A stretch of DNA of 64,000 nucleotides from Clostridium_AD sp036569345 (lineage in GTDB: Bacteria; Bacillota; Clostridia; Clostridiales; Clostridiaceae), in the NCBI RefSeq assembly GCF_036569345.1, contig NZ_DATCQT010000055.1, positions 62,001 through 126,000 on the forward strand. The letters are read 5' to 3'. The translations under genes and the position numbers were made by a program. The notes beneath the pieces are model-generated. The model had not been told where the DNA came from. It saw only the letters and a list, made by a program, of their open reading frames with translations, and did not search any database. Below are positions 18,719 to 27,272 of this stretch, one piece after another (the first letter of the stretch is position 1; every line of letters starts with the position of its first letter).

Positions 18719-18852
18719 CCACAGAGTATACTGCCACACACGTGATGAACCAAAATAGAATCCGACACTCTCTATATTATTGATTCCTCTAGATATCCAC
18801 ATAACCATTTGTTGTTATTTGATTCGTTTTACTACCTCCTAGAATTCTACAA

Positions 18853-19824
18853 TTACTTTACTTTGAATTTTAACAATGCTTTATCGTTGCCGTAAAACAT
18901 AAATGTTAAGCTGGTGCTTTCCTTTGGTACTTCAAAGGTAATCGTGCCACTAGCTTCTCCGCCTGATGCAAGCTGGCCTTCACCTAATACCTTTCCTATC
19001 TCGGTGTAGGAAGAATCAATTATCTGACCTTTATTGTTCTGCATCTTAAACTCATTTGCACCGTAAGACAGAACATCTTTACTTGTATTTGTCTTCTTTA
19101 ATGTTACCACTGCAAATACATAACCATCTTTTGGTTTTTCATAGTCTTTCCCAACTGACAGTTCAAACTTAGTAACTGTAATTGCTGCTCTCCCAATTTT
19201 AGCTTGTTCATTAACAGAATAAATTTTAGGATCTGCCTTAACCTCAGGTGCCTGAGTAGTGCTCGGATTATTAGCCAAGGCTTTGTTCATATTTCCTGTA
19301 AGTGCATTCAGCAAATCATCGTTAGCTTCAATTAACCAACCGTTATCTCCTTTTATAAGCTTAATATCAACATCGGTAATAGTTTTGGGAGCACTCGGAT
19401 CATTTATAGAGTTGCCCAAAGCCGTCATTAATTGAGCCTGCGAATCATCTTTCTGGCCTGACAACGCTTGTGCAAATAGCGTAGGCATCATATCAGTAAT
19501 TAATTTACTATATATTTTCGGTAAGTCTAAAGATGTTACTTTAGTTTTTACTACAGCGTTCTTGCCAGTAACGCTGGAAGATACAATTACATAACTGACT
19601 TTAGAAAAAACAGATTTAACTATTTTCTCTTGATTGGCATCTGTATACTTAAAATTTTCTTTATTAGTAGCTTTGTTAATATAATTTGCCATAGATACTA
19701 TATCTGATTTTTGAGCACTGGCGAAGAAGCTCTTAACAGTTGCTTCCGGCTTAGGTCCACATGCTACCAATGAGAATGAAAATAAAATTACCCCCATAAT
19801 TTTTAAAACTTTGTTGTTTTTCAT
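18853..19824 (-). CDS. Lipoprotein with DUF4352-like C-terminal domain
   Basis: A 323-residue secreted lipoprotein. A signal peptide ends in a lipobox around VACGPKP (Cys22). The N-terminal domain (about 25-175) resembles the NTF2-like DUF4878/DUF5105 type, with EATVKSFFASAQKSD. A Pro/Thr linker follows, then a beta-sandwich (about 200-323) with GYVFAVVTLKKTNTSKDV and SGTITFEVPKES, as in DUF4352 and immunoprotease-related lipoproteins. It probably sits on the outer face of the membrane; its role is unknown. It is monocistronic, with a promoter region to the right that I could not define. Confidence 0.75.
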   Translation of the reverse strand: MKNNKVLKIMGVILFSFSLVACGPKPEATVKSFFASAQKSDIVSMANYINKATNKENFKYTDANQEKIVKSVFSKVSYVIVSSSVTGKNAVVKTKVTSLDLPKIYSKLITDMMPTLFAQALSGQKDDSQAQLMTALGNSINDPSAPKTITDVDIKLIKGDNGWLIEANDDLLNALTGNMNKALANNPSTTQAPEVKADPKIYSVNEQAKIGRAAITVTKFELSVGKDYEKPKDGYVFAVVTLKKTNTSKDVLSYGANEFKMQNNKGQIIDSSYTEIGKVLGEGQLASGGEASGTITFEVPKESTSLTFMFYGNDKALLKFKVK

Positions 19825-20073
19825 AGTTATTTCCCCCTTAAACGTTAACTTTTATGTAAGTATAGGCTCCAAAATAACTATTCCACCTAAACTTATTTAT
19901 TATGCTCAATATGAAGTTTTTATTTATAACATATCTATTTCACTTCAAAATTTTATATTTTATTATTAAAACTTCCATTAAAGTTATTCTACCACAGTAA
20001 CTTTGCTAAATTAGGGGAATGCTGTCATTTCGAATATAAAAACGATACTAGTCTATAAAAAGTTTAAAAATAG

Positions 20074-20110
20074 AATTAACCCTTCATATTATCGCTATGA
20101 AGGGTTAATT
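20074..20110. terminator. Terminator downstream of the universal stress protein gene
   Basis: AATTAACCCTTCATA pairs perfectly with TATGAAGGGTTAATT across a 7-nt loop. It lies in the 366-bp gap between the lipoprotein and the usp gene. Apart from a short AAAGTTA/TAACTTT inverted repeat near 20000, nothing else is seen there. Confidence 0.75.
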
Positions 20111-20191
20111 AATCATCTTTATTTATCTAACATTTCAAGTCTTCCTTAAATATATTAGTGAATTTACACTATCTTCTGTTATTATCAAATA

Positions 20192-20614
20192 CTAATCAGG
20201 AATAACAATTACTGATATTTTAGCATTTCTTACAACTTTACTTGTTACAGAACCAATTAGTCTATGTAAACCATTTTTACTACACTTTGTCATTATTATT
20301 ATGTCAAAGCTATCTTTTTCAGCTTTTCTTAATATTTCATCTCCAGCGTATCCCAAAGTTGAAAACTTTTCAACTTCATAGCCCTCTAGCTCCGTTATTG
20401 CTTTATTTAAAATCAAGGTACTGTCTTTTGTTATAAACTCATATTCCATTGGAATTGAAACTGGATCCATCATCTCGTTAGTTAAAATTGTCTGCATTAC
20501 ATTAATTAGTGTAATGGAAATAGTATCCTTACTAAAAATTTTTTTTAGCCAATTAAGAGAGTGCATGCTTCTTTCCGTACCATCTAATGGTACTAATATT
20601 TTTATTTTTTTCAT
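20192..20614 (-). CDS. Universal stress protein, UspA family
   Basis: A 140-residue single-domain cytoplasmic protein. The N-terminal KIKILVPLDGTERSMHSLNW and the C-terminal part with DIIIMTKCSKNGLHRLIGSV then TSKVVRNAKISVIVIP match the UspA fold. The ATP-binding G-2X-G-9X-G(S/T) pattern is imperfect (the first glycine is replaced by KCSKNG), so nucleotide binding is uncertain. The start ATG is 8 nt from GGAGG; a TTG two codons earlier is less well placed. It is monocistronic. Confidence 0.85.
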   Translation of the reverse strand: MKKIKILVPLDGTERSMHSLNWLKKIFSKDTISITLINVMQTILTNEMMDPVSIPMEYEFITKDSTLILNKAITELEGYEVEKFSTLGYAGDEILRKAEKDSFDIIIMTKCSKNGLHRLIGSVTSKVVRNAKISVIVIPD

Positions 20615-20764
20615 ATACAACGCCTCCTTAAATTACTTATATATATAGCATAACATGTAAACAAGTAAATGTCGTGAATTAAATTCAAGACTTTTGTGTA
20701 GTACAGCAGCAATCTATTGATAAAATATTTCACATATTATGTATCTTAAATGAGAACAAAAAAA

Positions 20765-20787
20765 ACACCTACATTTCTGTAAGTGCC
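20765..20787 (-). terminator. Terminator of the LysM hydrolase gene
   Basis: On the minus strand, CACTTACA-GAAA-TGTAGGTG is followed by a run of T's. Confidence 0.65.
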
Positions 20788-20810
20788 TTCCCTAAATCTT
20801 TTATGATTTT

Positions 20811-21458
20811 TTACATAAATACCATATTACCAATTCTTATGGAACCAGCTTTTATGACACCACTATTAAAAAACAATGCATTCTTTATTGGGTTAGTTCC
20901 ATTAAGTGCTGCCTTTGCAGCCTTAATATCGCTTGCTGTTGCAGGTCTTTTAATATTACCATTTTGTACACATGTAAATTGATAACTACCGTTATACTTT
21001 TGGTTAATTACAGCACTAATTGTATTTGGGAACCTGCTGCTCTTAACCCTATTCATAACTACTGCTCCCACAGCAACCTTAGCATTATAAGACTCTCCGC
21101 CAGCCTCTGCATCTATTAATCTAGCTAACAAGCTTAAATCACTTGCAGTATATTTTTTTGCAATAGGTGCGATAGTCTTTGCACTAACTACGGTTTTTTT
21201 TACTGTAGCGCTAGATGTTACTGAAACCTTAAGAATTTGTCCTGGAAAAATAGAATTATTCCATTTGTTATTAACTTGCCTTAAAGTACTTAATGATTCC
21301 CCGTTCTTTAGCGCTATTGCAGATAAAGTGTCACCACTTTTTACAGTATAGTTTTTAGTTAATGTAGCTGCAAATATATTTTGTGATAAAATAATTGAAA
21401 TGCCCATTGTTAATGCAGATGTTAAGATAATGGATTTGTGGTTTTTAAATTTAATCAA
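20811..21458 (-). CDS. LysM-domain cell wall hydrolase (SleB/CwlJ type)
   Basis: A 215-residue exported peptidoglycan hydrolase. A signal peptide covers about 1-30. One LysM domain (about 34-80) has YTVKSGDTLSAIALKNG and binds glycan. The catalytic domain (about 100-215) has LLARLIDAEAGGESYNAKVA and VGAVVMNRVKSSRFPNTI, the hydrolase_2 fold of SleB/CwlJ, whose likely catalytic glutamate is in DAEAGGE. The start is TTG, 7 nt after AGGAGG. A c-di-AMP riboswitch occupies the leader, so expression should fall when c-di-AMP is high. SleB-type enzymes act in germination, but this riboswitch context fits vegetative wall turnover. Confidence 0.9.
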   Translation of the reverse strand: MIKFKNHKSIILTSALTMGISIILSQNIFAATLTKNYTVKSGDTLSAIALKNGESLSTLRQVNNKWNNSIFPGQILKVSVTSSATVKKTVVSAKTIAPIAKKYTASDLSLLARLIDAEAGGESYNAKVAVGAVVMNRVKSSRFPNTISAVINQKYNGSYQFTCVQNGNIKRPATASDIKAAKAALNGTNPIKNALFFNSGVIKAGSIRIGNMVFM

Positions 21459-21474
21459 TATTTTTCCTCCTAAT

Positions 21475-21585
21475 GCCTCCCAGGTTAGTTGACGGGTTAG
21501 GGTTAGAGGTACCCCACTTCGTGAATTAAAGTTTCACCCCAAAAATAAATCCCCGGTACTTCTTTTAGAAGATTCGGCTACTTGA
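21475..21585 (-). ncRNA. Cyclic di-AMP riboswitch (ydaO-yuaA class)
   Basis: The minus strand shows the conserved blocks of the class in order: CCGGGGAT, GGGGTGAAAC, GGGGTACCTCTAACCC, then CCCGTCAACTAACCTGGGAGGC. The last block is close to the diagnostic CCGUCAGCUAACCUCGUAGGC core. The element ends a few bases before the AGGAGG of the LysM hydrolase gene. In known members, c-di-AMP binding switches expression off, commonly in front of wall hydrolases and potassium or osmolyte transporters. Confidence 0.92.
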
Positions 21586-21587
21586 TA

Positions 21588-21616
21588 AGTTTAATACAGC
21601 ATGAATAAAATGTCAA
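21588..21616 (-). promoter_or_regulatory. Promoter of the riboswitch-LysM hydrolase transcript
   Basis: On the minus strand, TTGACA (21611-21616), 17 bp, TAAACT. The predicted start falls at the 5' edge of the riboswitch. Confidence 0.6.
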
Positions 21617-21789
21617 TTTACGCTGTTTTAAGAATTTACTCCAAGTTTAGGTACAAAAACTAAATAGTATTTTTTCTTCTATCCCACACACCGGAAGGGA
21701 TTAAGCCTATTTAAAATAGTTACTGCATATAATGAGAGTCAAATATATGGACAAGCATTCAATAATTGTTAACATATTAAAATATAGTG

Positions 21790-21826
21790 AAAAATGCCAT
21801 CTGTAATGTAATCGAATGGCATTTTT
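21790..21826. terminator. Orphan terminator-like hairpin
   Basis: AAAAATGCCAT pairs with ATGGCATTTTT. No gene could be assigned to it in the 725-bp gap 21459-22183. That gap otherwise holds the riboswitch, its promoter, the 87-bp coding remnant and a second terminator. Confidence 0.5.
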
Positions 21827-22010
21827 ATTTAATTTATTTTAATCTTGTAATGTCTTTGTAAATACTAGTAATTCTAGATTAAGCCTTATTTAAAACATCT
21901 GAAATATCTTCCACTCAATTTGAAGTTGTAGTACTAAGTTTAATTTAATTTTTTTACAACTAATTGTTAATTGTAAACTTTTTGTAAACTGATTGAAAAT
22001 CTATAATAAA

Positions 22011-22097
22011 TCACTTTCATTTATAAATTTCAACTGAATATTAGGATTAGTTTTTAGTGTTGGCACGGATATTTCTGCAAAATCACTATTTGGAATA
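22011..22097 (-). repeat. 87-bp coding repeat, copy 2 (gene remnant)
   Basis: It is a gapless match to 14965-15051. The minus strand reads IPNSDFAEISVPTLKTNPN and then runs to a stop, the C-terminus of the same gene family, with no upstream body left. Confidence 0.65.
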
Positions 22098-22116
22098 CCA
22101 TCCCGAATCCACTATA

Positions 22117-22149
22117 AAAAAACCAACCTCTTAATGAAGTTGGTTTATA
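22117..22149. terminator. Terminator of the MarR-nitroreductase operon
   Basis: AAACCAAC pairs with GTTGGTTT, 34 bp after the nitroreductase stop. Flanking bases (CGAATCCACTATAAAAAAACC) resemble those at 10151-10171, so the two may share an origin. Confidence 0.7.
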
Positions 22150-22183
22150 TTTATTAAATTTATTGCCTTAGAACATCATTATA

Positions 22184-22981
22184 TTATAAATAAGTAACCT
22201 CTAATGGATTTCTATCCACTATCTTCTTGTAGCTATACTTAGGATACCCTACCATAACAGCTGCTGTTATAACTTTTCCTTCTGGAATATTAAATAGTTT
22301 AAGCATTGGTGAACCCTTAATTGATGCACAATACTCAAAAAATCCAGCCCAACAAGTACCAAGTCCTAGTGAAGGAGCAAATAATTCTAGATAAGTCAAA
22401 CAAGAAATCGAATTAGCCCTACCGTTTGAAAATTCTTTTTTCGCAGTAGTTATGATTAAATTTGGAGCACCACGCAAAATTGAATCAACTCCATCTTCTC
22501 TGTAAATTCTGATTAATTCTTTTAATGAATCCTTTAGTGGGGATTTTTCAATCATTCGAATAGTAAGTTCAGCAGCTTTTCTAACTAATTGCGTGTCCTC
22601 AACTACTAGAAATGATATGCCTTGACTATTGCTTCCAGTAGGAGCTTGCCTTGCAATATCAACTAATTTTGTTAATTTTTCTCTTGATACAGATTGATCC
22701 TTATAATTTCTTATAGATCGACGTGACCTTATAAAATGCTCTGCCTGCTCTTCATTTAATTTAGGAAAATCTTTTGCATCAACTTGCTTCGCGAGTGGTG
22801 TTTTTTTGTTATCTATAGCTTCGGTGGGGCATACAGCAACACAATGTCCACAGGCAATGCAAGTGGTATTTTCTACTTCCTCAGGCCCCTTTTCTCCCAT
22901 TTTTAATACAAATGATGGACATTCCTTTATGCATTGTCCACATTTAATACATTTTTCTTCATTTACAGTTATAAGATCCAT
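22184..22981 (-). CDS. Ferredoxin-nitroreductase fusion protein
   Basis: A 265-residue protein. The N-terminal 60 residues hold two 4Fe-4S motifs: CIKCGQCIKECP and CIACGHCVAVCP. The rest is an FMN-binding nitroreductase domain beginning RSRRSIRNYKDQSV and including ARQAPTGSNSQGISFLVV and GLGTCWAGFFEY. Such fusions pass electrons from ferredoxin clusters to flavin and reduce nitro compounds, quinones or unknown substrates. It lies 4 bp after the MarR gene and is probably controlled by it. Confidence 0.9.
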   Translation of the reverse strand: MDLITVNEEKCIKCGQCIKECPSFVLKMGEKGPEEVENTTCIACGHCVAVCPTEAIDNKKTPLAKQVDAKDFPKLNEEQAEHFIRSRRSIRNYKDQSVSREKLTKLVDIARQAPTGSNSQGISFLVVEDTQLVRKAAELTIRMIEKSPLKDSLKELIRIYREDGVDSILRGAPNLIITTAKKEFSNGRANSISCLTYLELFAPSLGLGTCWAGFFEYCASIKGSPMLKLFNIPEGKVITAAVMVGYPKYSYKKIVDRNPLEVTYL

Positions 22982-22985
22982 TATG

Positions 22986-23441
22986 TCATCCCCTTGTTAA
23001 AATTAAGTTTTCAATATCCTTTAAGGTTTTTAATAATTCTTCAATTCTTTCTTTGCCAATACCATCCTCAATTTTACTTTGTGCACTCTTGAAAATAGGT
23101 AGAGCCTCTTCAAGTTTCTTTAATCCCTTATTAGTTATAGTTATACACTTTTTCCTAGAGTCCTGTTCTTCTTTCTTTATATCAATATATCCACTCTTTC
23201 TAAGTAACTCAACATTTCTTGTTACAGTACTTTGATCCATTAGTAAAATGCTACCAAGATTAGAAACAGAAACATTTTCATTTAAAGAAATATCCAATAA
23301 TAACAAACATTGAGTACTACGAAGTCCTGTTGGTAGTAGCATTTTGTCATAAAACTGAGTAATTGTACGGGTGGTTTTTCTCAAGTTACCACAAGCACAA
23401 CTCTGTGTATTTTCTTTATTTGGCGTTATTAAACTGCACAT
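22986..23441 (-). CDS. MarR-family transcriptional regulator
   Basis: A 151-residue winged-helix repressor. The DNA-binding part is VSVSNLGSILLMDQSTVTRNVELLRKSGYI, followed by the wing EEQDSRKKCITITNKG. Unusually, the N-terminus carries three cysteines (positions 2, 15 and 17, with SCACGNLRK), which could sense redox state or metal (inference). It is the first gene of the operon with the nitroreductase. A palindrome upstream is a likely autoregulatory operator. Confidence 0.88.
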   Translation of the reverse strand: MCSLITPNKENTQSCACGNLRKTTRTITQFYDKMLLPTGLRSTQCLLLLDISLNENVSVSNLGSILLMDQSTVTRNVELLRKSGYIDIKKEEQDSRKKCITITNKGLKKLEEALPIFKSAQSKIEDGIGKERIEELLKTLKDIENLILTRG

Positions 23442-23460
23442 AAATTCAACTCCAGTACAA

Positions 23461-23478
23461 TATATGTATATACATATA
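23461..23478. promoter_or_regulatory. Probable MarR operator
   Basis: The perfect 18-bp palindrome TATATGTATATACATATA lies 20 bp upstream of the marR start, in the expected promoter region. Confidence 0.55.
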
Positions 23479-23767
23479 ATATAGGGAAGATAAATTTATG
23501 TCAAGTTTATTGTTGTTTTTTTCTATCTTTGTTTATAATATTAATCGTTGAAAATTTGCTGTATAATATAGTTAATCATGCAATTTAAGGCATACATAAG
23601 TTAAATGTTGACCTTGTAACACTATAATAAAAATAAGATTGATTGTAGAGGTAAAAATGCGAAAGTACAAACAAATTACAAAAGGACAATTAATTCTATC
23701 ACTGGTAACCTACTCAATATTTACATTAGTATAAAATAAAATCATTATAAAAAAGGAAGGTGTTTCT

Positions 23768-23914
23768 GTGATAAAGTATGAATATAAATGTGTGTTTATA
23801 GCTGGAAATGGTGAACAAACAACAAAAGTAATGAACGAGTATGGGCAACAAGGATGGGAATTTGTTAATTCTAATTGGTGTTGGCATTATTTTAAAAGAG
23901 CAATTGAAAATTAG
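23768..23914 (+). CDS. Small DUF4177 protein
   Basis: A 48-residue protein starting at GTG after AAGGAAGG. It begins MIKYEYKCVFI and contains YGQQGWEFVN and HYFKRAIEN, the pattern of DUF4177 (a short beta-beta-alpha-type domain of unknown function). The surrounding 554-bp gap (23442-23995) also holds the MarR operator, a possible 25-codon reading frame at 23657-23734 with no recognisable product, and an Rpn remnant. Confidence 0.7.
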   Translation: MIKYEYKCVFIAGNGEQTTKVMNEYGQQGWEFVNSNWCWHYFKRAIEN

Positions 23915-23940
23915 TTTATTGGCTAATTATTATGTAGTTT

Positions 23941-23997
23941 ATTGAACAAATAGCAACGGATATCTTTGATCTAGAAAGAGTTGAAGATTTATTTCTC
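23941..23997 (+). pseudogene. C-terminal remnant of an Rpn-family gene
   Basis: It reads IEQIATDIFDLERVEDLFL, matching the end of the Rpn protein at 15818-16846 (IQQIGTDIFDLESVDDIKKYL). No upstream body remains. Confidence 0.65.
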
Positions 23998-24385
23998 ATC
24001 CTTTCTTTTTCAATTTATCTTCCGCTTTTTTTATATTCTCGATAACTCTAAATTCAACTATCTTCCTTATTAATTCATAAGGAATTGGCTTATCTAAAGG
24101 AAACTGTATTGATCCTTTTCCACTTTTATATTCTGCTATTTCAAGTTTAAATGAATCCGTCCCACTAGGTGTTGGATAAAGTCCAATATGATTTTTAAAA
24201 GCAGCAAAATGCACCAGATTTCCATGTAATACAAAAGTAGGCATTTGATAACTTATCTTTTCCTGTGCATCTGGCGCCGACTCTTTTATAACTTTTCTTA
24301 ACTTTTTAAGAATTCCCTGAATCTCAGGAGGAAAATTTAAAATATATTCATCTATTGATTTAGGTGTAATTTTATTGTCTTCCAT
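23996..24385 (-). CDS. DUF1801 / YdhG-like protein
   Basis: A 129-residue cytoplasmic protein of the DUF1801 family: IDEYILNFPPEIQGILKKLR at the N-terminus, EKISYQMPTFVLHGNLVHFAAF centrally, and SGKGSIQFPLDKPIPYELI. B. subtilis YdhG, of this family, has been described as an iron chaperone, but the role is not general. It is monocistronic; the start is ATG with GGAG upstream. Confidence 0.85.
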   Translation of the reverse strand: MEDNKITPKSIDEYILNFPPEIQGILKKLRKVIKESAPDAQEKISYQMPTFVLHGNLVHFAAFKNHIGLYPTPSGTDSFKLEIAEYKSGKGSIQFPLDKPIPYELIRKIVEFRVIENIKKAEDKLKKKG

Positions 24386-24430
24386 AATTTCTCCTTCCTT
24401 AACTCTCTTTAAGTCTTTATGTAATACTAC

Positions 24431-26011
24431 CTAGTATATAACTTTCCAATTTTCATTCACTGTTGCTTTAACAGTTTTTCTTTCAAGTATGTAATTTGCA
24501 ATAAGTTCAGCCATATCTATGGGTATATCTTTAAGGACAGGTTTTCCCTTATACATTAAATAATTACCACCACCACCTGCTCTGTAATTATTCATTACAA
24601 CAGCATAGTCCTCCTCCATTTTAAGAGGATGGTTTTTATAAGTAATTTTCGTAATTCTTGAGTTTATGGGTTTTGAAATATCTATAATGTAATCTATTCC
24701 CTCCCACATATCATAATTATAATGTTTAAGTTTAGAATAAATACCAGCCATGTTTACCTCTATTCCGCTATTAACTATACAAAAATATTCTGCAGTTTTT
24801 TCTAGAGCTGCTTTAATATCAGCACCCTTTAAGCTTATTACCTTTAGGGTGTTTGGGTATTTGTAATTTGATATAATATCTCTCATAGTAACATTATGCT
24901 CAAATCCCTTGCAGTGGTTATCAAAAATAGCTACATTGGATATATCAACCTTTGCTGCATCCATTTGAATTTTATTTATAAACTCAGTGTAAGCATTGTC
25001 TTTAAGCCTTGCCTTAAATGGATCTCTAATAATCATGTCACCTTCTATATTTCCAATAGGAGTATCAAGCCATGCTTGTGCCTTCGTTTCTATATTACTT
25101 ATAGAATCCAAAACCTTTTTATCCACATCATTGGCATTAGCATTAATAGTTATGGACTTTTTGTTAGTTATAACCCATTTGCTAGAGCTTTTAGTAAGTT
25201 CGATGGTGACTTTTCCAAGACATTTGCCGTTATAACCTGGTTGCACAACTAAAACACCATTTAGCGATAAATTTTCTATTACTCTATGTTGATGCCCAGT
25301 TAAAAGTACATCCATATTTTTTACTTTCATGCATAACTCATAGCCTTGATTTTCTCCTGTAAGCGCTTCTGAGGGTTTGCCAGTTTCTAAATCTCTTTCA
25401 AATCCACCATGGTAGGACACTATATTTACATCCGTAGATTCTTGTTTTTTCATTATTTCAAGCCACTGGTTTGCACTCTCTACAGCGTCATTAAAATTTA
25501 AATCTTGAATTGTCTCAGGATTCTCCCAGTTAGGAATATATTTAGTTGTTAATCCTAAAATACCTACTTTTAAGCCATTATCAAAGGTTTTTATAATATA
25601 TGGTTTATTAATAAAATTTTCCCCTGTAGTTTTATTTGTTATATTAGCACATAGCCATGGAAAATTTGAAGTTTTAATAGCATTATCTAAATATGCCCTA
25701 CCGTAATTAAATTCATGATTGCCCATTACAGCAGCATCATATCCCATAAGATTCATAACTTCAATCATTGGATTTGGCATACTATTATTTATTTTAGCAT
25801 GAAAATATGATAGTGCCGACCCTTGAAGCATATCCCCATTATCTATAAGTAAGGTATTCTGATTTATTTCTCTCTGTGCAGCAATTATAGTGGATAAAGC
25901 TGCAAGACCGCAGTTTGCAACGGAATTATCCGAATAATTTATAGGCAATATATTTCCATGAATATCACTGGTTTCTAAAATTGTTAGTAGAAAATCTTCG
26001 TTTATACACAT
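24431..26011 (-). CDS. 5'-nucleotidase / 2',3'-cyclic nucleotide phosphodiesterase family enzyme
   Basis: A 526-residue two-domain protein. The N-terminal metallophosphoesterase (about 8-270) has SDIHGN, DNGDMLQGS, MGNHEFNYG, SYHGGFE and GHQH, a complete dimetal site. The C-terminal 5'-nucleotidase domain (about 330-500) binds the nucleotide base; NNYRAGGGGNY is its signature. There is no signal peptide, so unlike most relatives it appears cytoplasmic. The start at MCINEDF follows GGAGAG; the longer in-frame extension to 26074 is not supported. It probably releases phosphate from nucleotides or cyclic nucleotides. Confidence 0.88.
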   Translation of the reverse strand: MCINEDFLLTILETSDIHGNILPINYSDNSVANCGLAALSTIIAAQREINQNTLLIDNGDMLQGSALSYFHAKINNSMPNPMIEVMNLMGYDAAVMGNHEFNYGRAYLDNAIKTSNFPWLCANITNKTTGENFINKPYIIKTFDNGLKVGILGLTTKYIPNWENPETIQDLNFNDAVESANQWLEIMKKQESTDVNIVSYHGGFERDLETGKPSEALTGENQGYELCMKVKNMDVLLTGHQHRVIENLSLNGVLVVQPGYNGKCLGKVTIELTKSSSKWVITNKKSITINANANDVDKKVLDSISNIETKAQAWLDTPIGNIEGDMIIRDPFKARLKDNAYTEFINKIQMDAAKVDISNVAIFDNHCKGFEHNVTMRDIISNYKYPNTLKVISLKGADIKAALEKTAEYFCIVNSGIEVNMAGIYSKLKHYNYDMWEGIDYIIDISKPINSRITKITYKNHPLKMEEDYAVVMNNYRAGGGGNYLMYKGKPVLKDIPIDMAELIANYILERKTVKATVNENWKVIY

Positions 26012-26122
26012 ATTAAGCTCTCCAATCAAAAGATAATTAATCCTATTAGTTAATTTTAGCATATATTCTTTCATAGAGTGCTATAAATCTATTAAAAGAC
26101 TTATTGCATCCTATAAAAGCTC

Positions 26123-26155
26123 AAAAAATGCCACCCATATCGGGTGGCATTTTTT
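26123..26155. terminator. Strong terminator
   Basis: AAAAAATGCCACCC pairs with GGGTGGCATTTTTT across a 5-nt loop. It is followed by T's and precedes the ferritin-like gene end on the minus strand. Confidence 0.85.
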
Positions 26156-26194
26156 GTTTGAAATTATAAAACAGAAGGGTATAACCAATACGAA

Positions 26195-26680
26195 CTAAGC
26201 TACTATTTCCTGAAGTAATTTTGAAAAATATGCTGCATGAGCCTTTTCCTCTTCAAGTATACTAGATAATATTTCTGTAACATCCTTTTCAGTTATACTC
26301 TCATACATTTTTGTATAAACGACTATTGTAAGCTCTTCCGTTTTGAGTGCATAAGCTAGTGTTGACTTTAAATCTGTGAACACGTTTTTTGGCTTTTCTT
26401 CTTTATTAAAAACTTGATTTTCTATTAAGTTACTCAAATATTTAGATACTTCTGGATCAAATAGATATTCAGAATCTGTTTCCTTATTGGTTCTTAATTC
26501 ATCAAAAAGCTTTTGAAATTTCTCTCTATGAATAAATTCTTGACCAGCAGCGACTAATAAAAATTCCATAGCTTTTCCTTTTGTATTCTTAGCTGCATTC
26601 ATATAAAAATTGTAACCTTCATCTTCCATTAGAATAGCGATTTTAAACATTTCAGGTCCACTAAAAGTATTGCTTGTCAT
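26195..26680 (-). CDS. Ferritin-like (rubrerythrin-type) diiron protein
   Basis: A 161-residue four-helix bundle. Diiron-type carboxylate and histidine motifs appear in each helix: MEDEGYNFYMNAA (about 17-29), GQEFIHREKFQKLF (about 46-59), KTEELTIVVYTKMYE (about 112-126) and EEEKAHAAYF (about 144-153). There is no C-terminal rubredoxin domain, so it is a lone erythrin-type module, probably acting in peroxide or oxygen defence or iron handling. AGGGAGAGAT precedes the ATG. It is monocistronic. Confidence 0.85.
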   Translation of the reverse strand: MTSNTFSGPEMFKIAILMEDEGYNFYMNAAKNTKGKAMEFLLVAAGQEFIHREKFQKLFDELRTNKETDSEYLFDPEVSKYLSNLIENQVFNKEEKPKNVFTDLKSTLAYALKTEELTIVVYTKMYESITEKDVTEILSSILEEEKAHAAYFSKLLQEIVA

Positions 26681-26959
26681 AATATCTCTCCCTTTCTATT
26701 CTTATATCTAATTCAAACTTATATATCTCCCAAAATAAATTTCTTGGAAATATTCTACTTTAATTTTACACCGTTTTTATCTAAATATGCAAGAAAATAA
26801 TGAATATTCATATATTTTCTACAAAACAAATACCATAAACGTTTAAATTATCATAAAACCTTTGTAAAACAAAATAATTTGTCTAAAAATATTGAATTTT
26901 TTTGGTGAAAATGATATATTGAAAAGAAAATATTCTAAATTTTAACGGAGGGTGATTTT

Positions 26960-27232
26960 ATGTTAGAAAAAAAGATATTTATGTCTGAACAAGCTAAGGA
27001 AATTGGTGAAAACCTTGGAGTAAATTGGAGCAAATTTAATATAGAACAATTTAGAATGGGACTGAACGTTGAGCTGGAACATGGTAGCATATCTCTACAT
27101 ACAAATGTTACAGATAATGATCCATTAGTTACAGGCAAAATTGCACTTGCACATTTGAATGAATTTCCTGACTACTATACTAGACTTGAAGAAATGGAAA
27201 CTGTAGCAGAAGAATATTGGGAAGGCAAATAA
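26960..27232 (+). CDS. DUF5661 family protein
   Basis: A 90-residue cytoplasmic protein with VNWSKFNIEQFRMGLNVELEHG and KIALAHLNEFPDYYTRLEEME, the pattern of DUF5661, whose function is unknown. GGAGGGTGA lies 6-8 nt before the ATG. Related proteins are often near stress or phage genes, but here it stands alone. The 279-bp gap before it is A+T-rich with no feature I could support. Confidence 0.75.
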   Translation: MLEKKIFMSEQAKEIGENLGVNWSKFNIEQFRMGLNVELEHGSISLHTNVTDNDPLVTGKIALAHLNEFPDYYTRLEEMETVAEEYWEGK

Positions 27233-27237
27233 AATAT

Positions 27238-27266
27238 ACAGTCATATCAAATTATGATATGACTGT
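27238..27266. terminator. Bidirectional terminator
   Basis: ACAGTCATATCA pairs with TGATATGACTGT across a 5-nt loop, between convergent genes. Confidence 0.75.
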
Positions 27267-27272
27267 TTCTAG

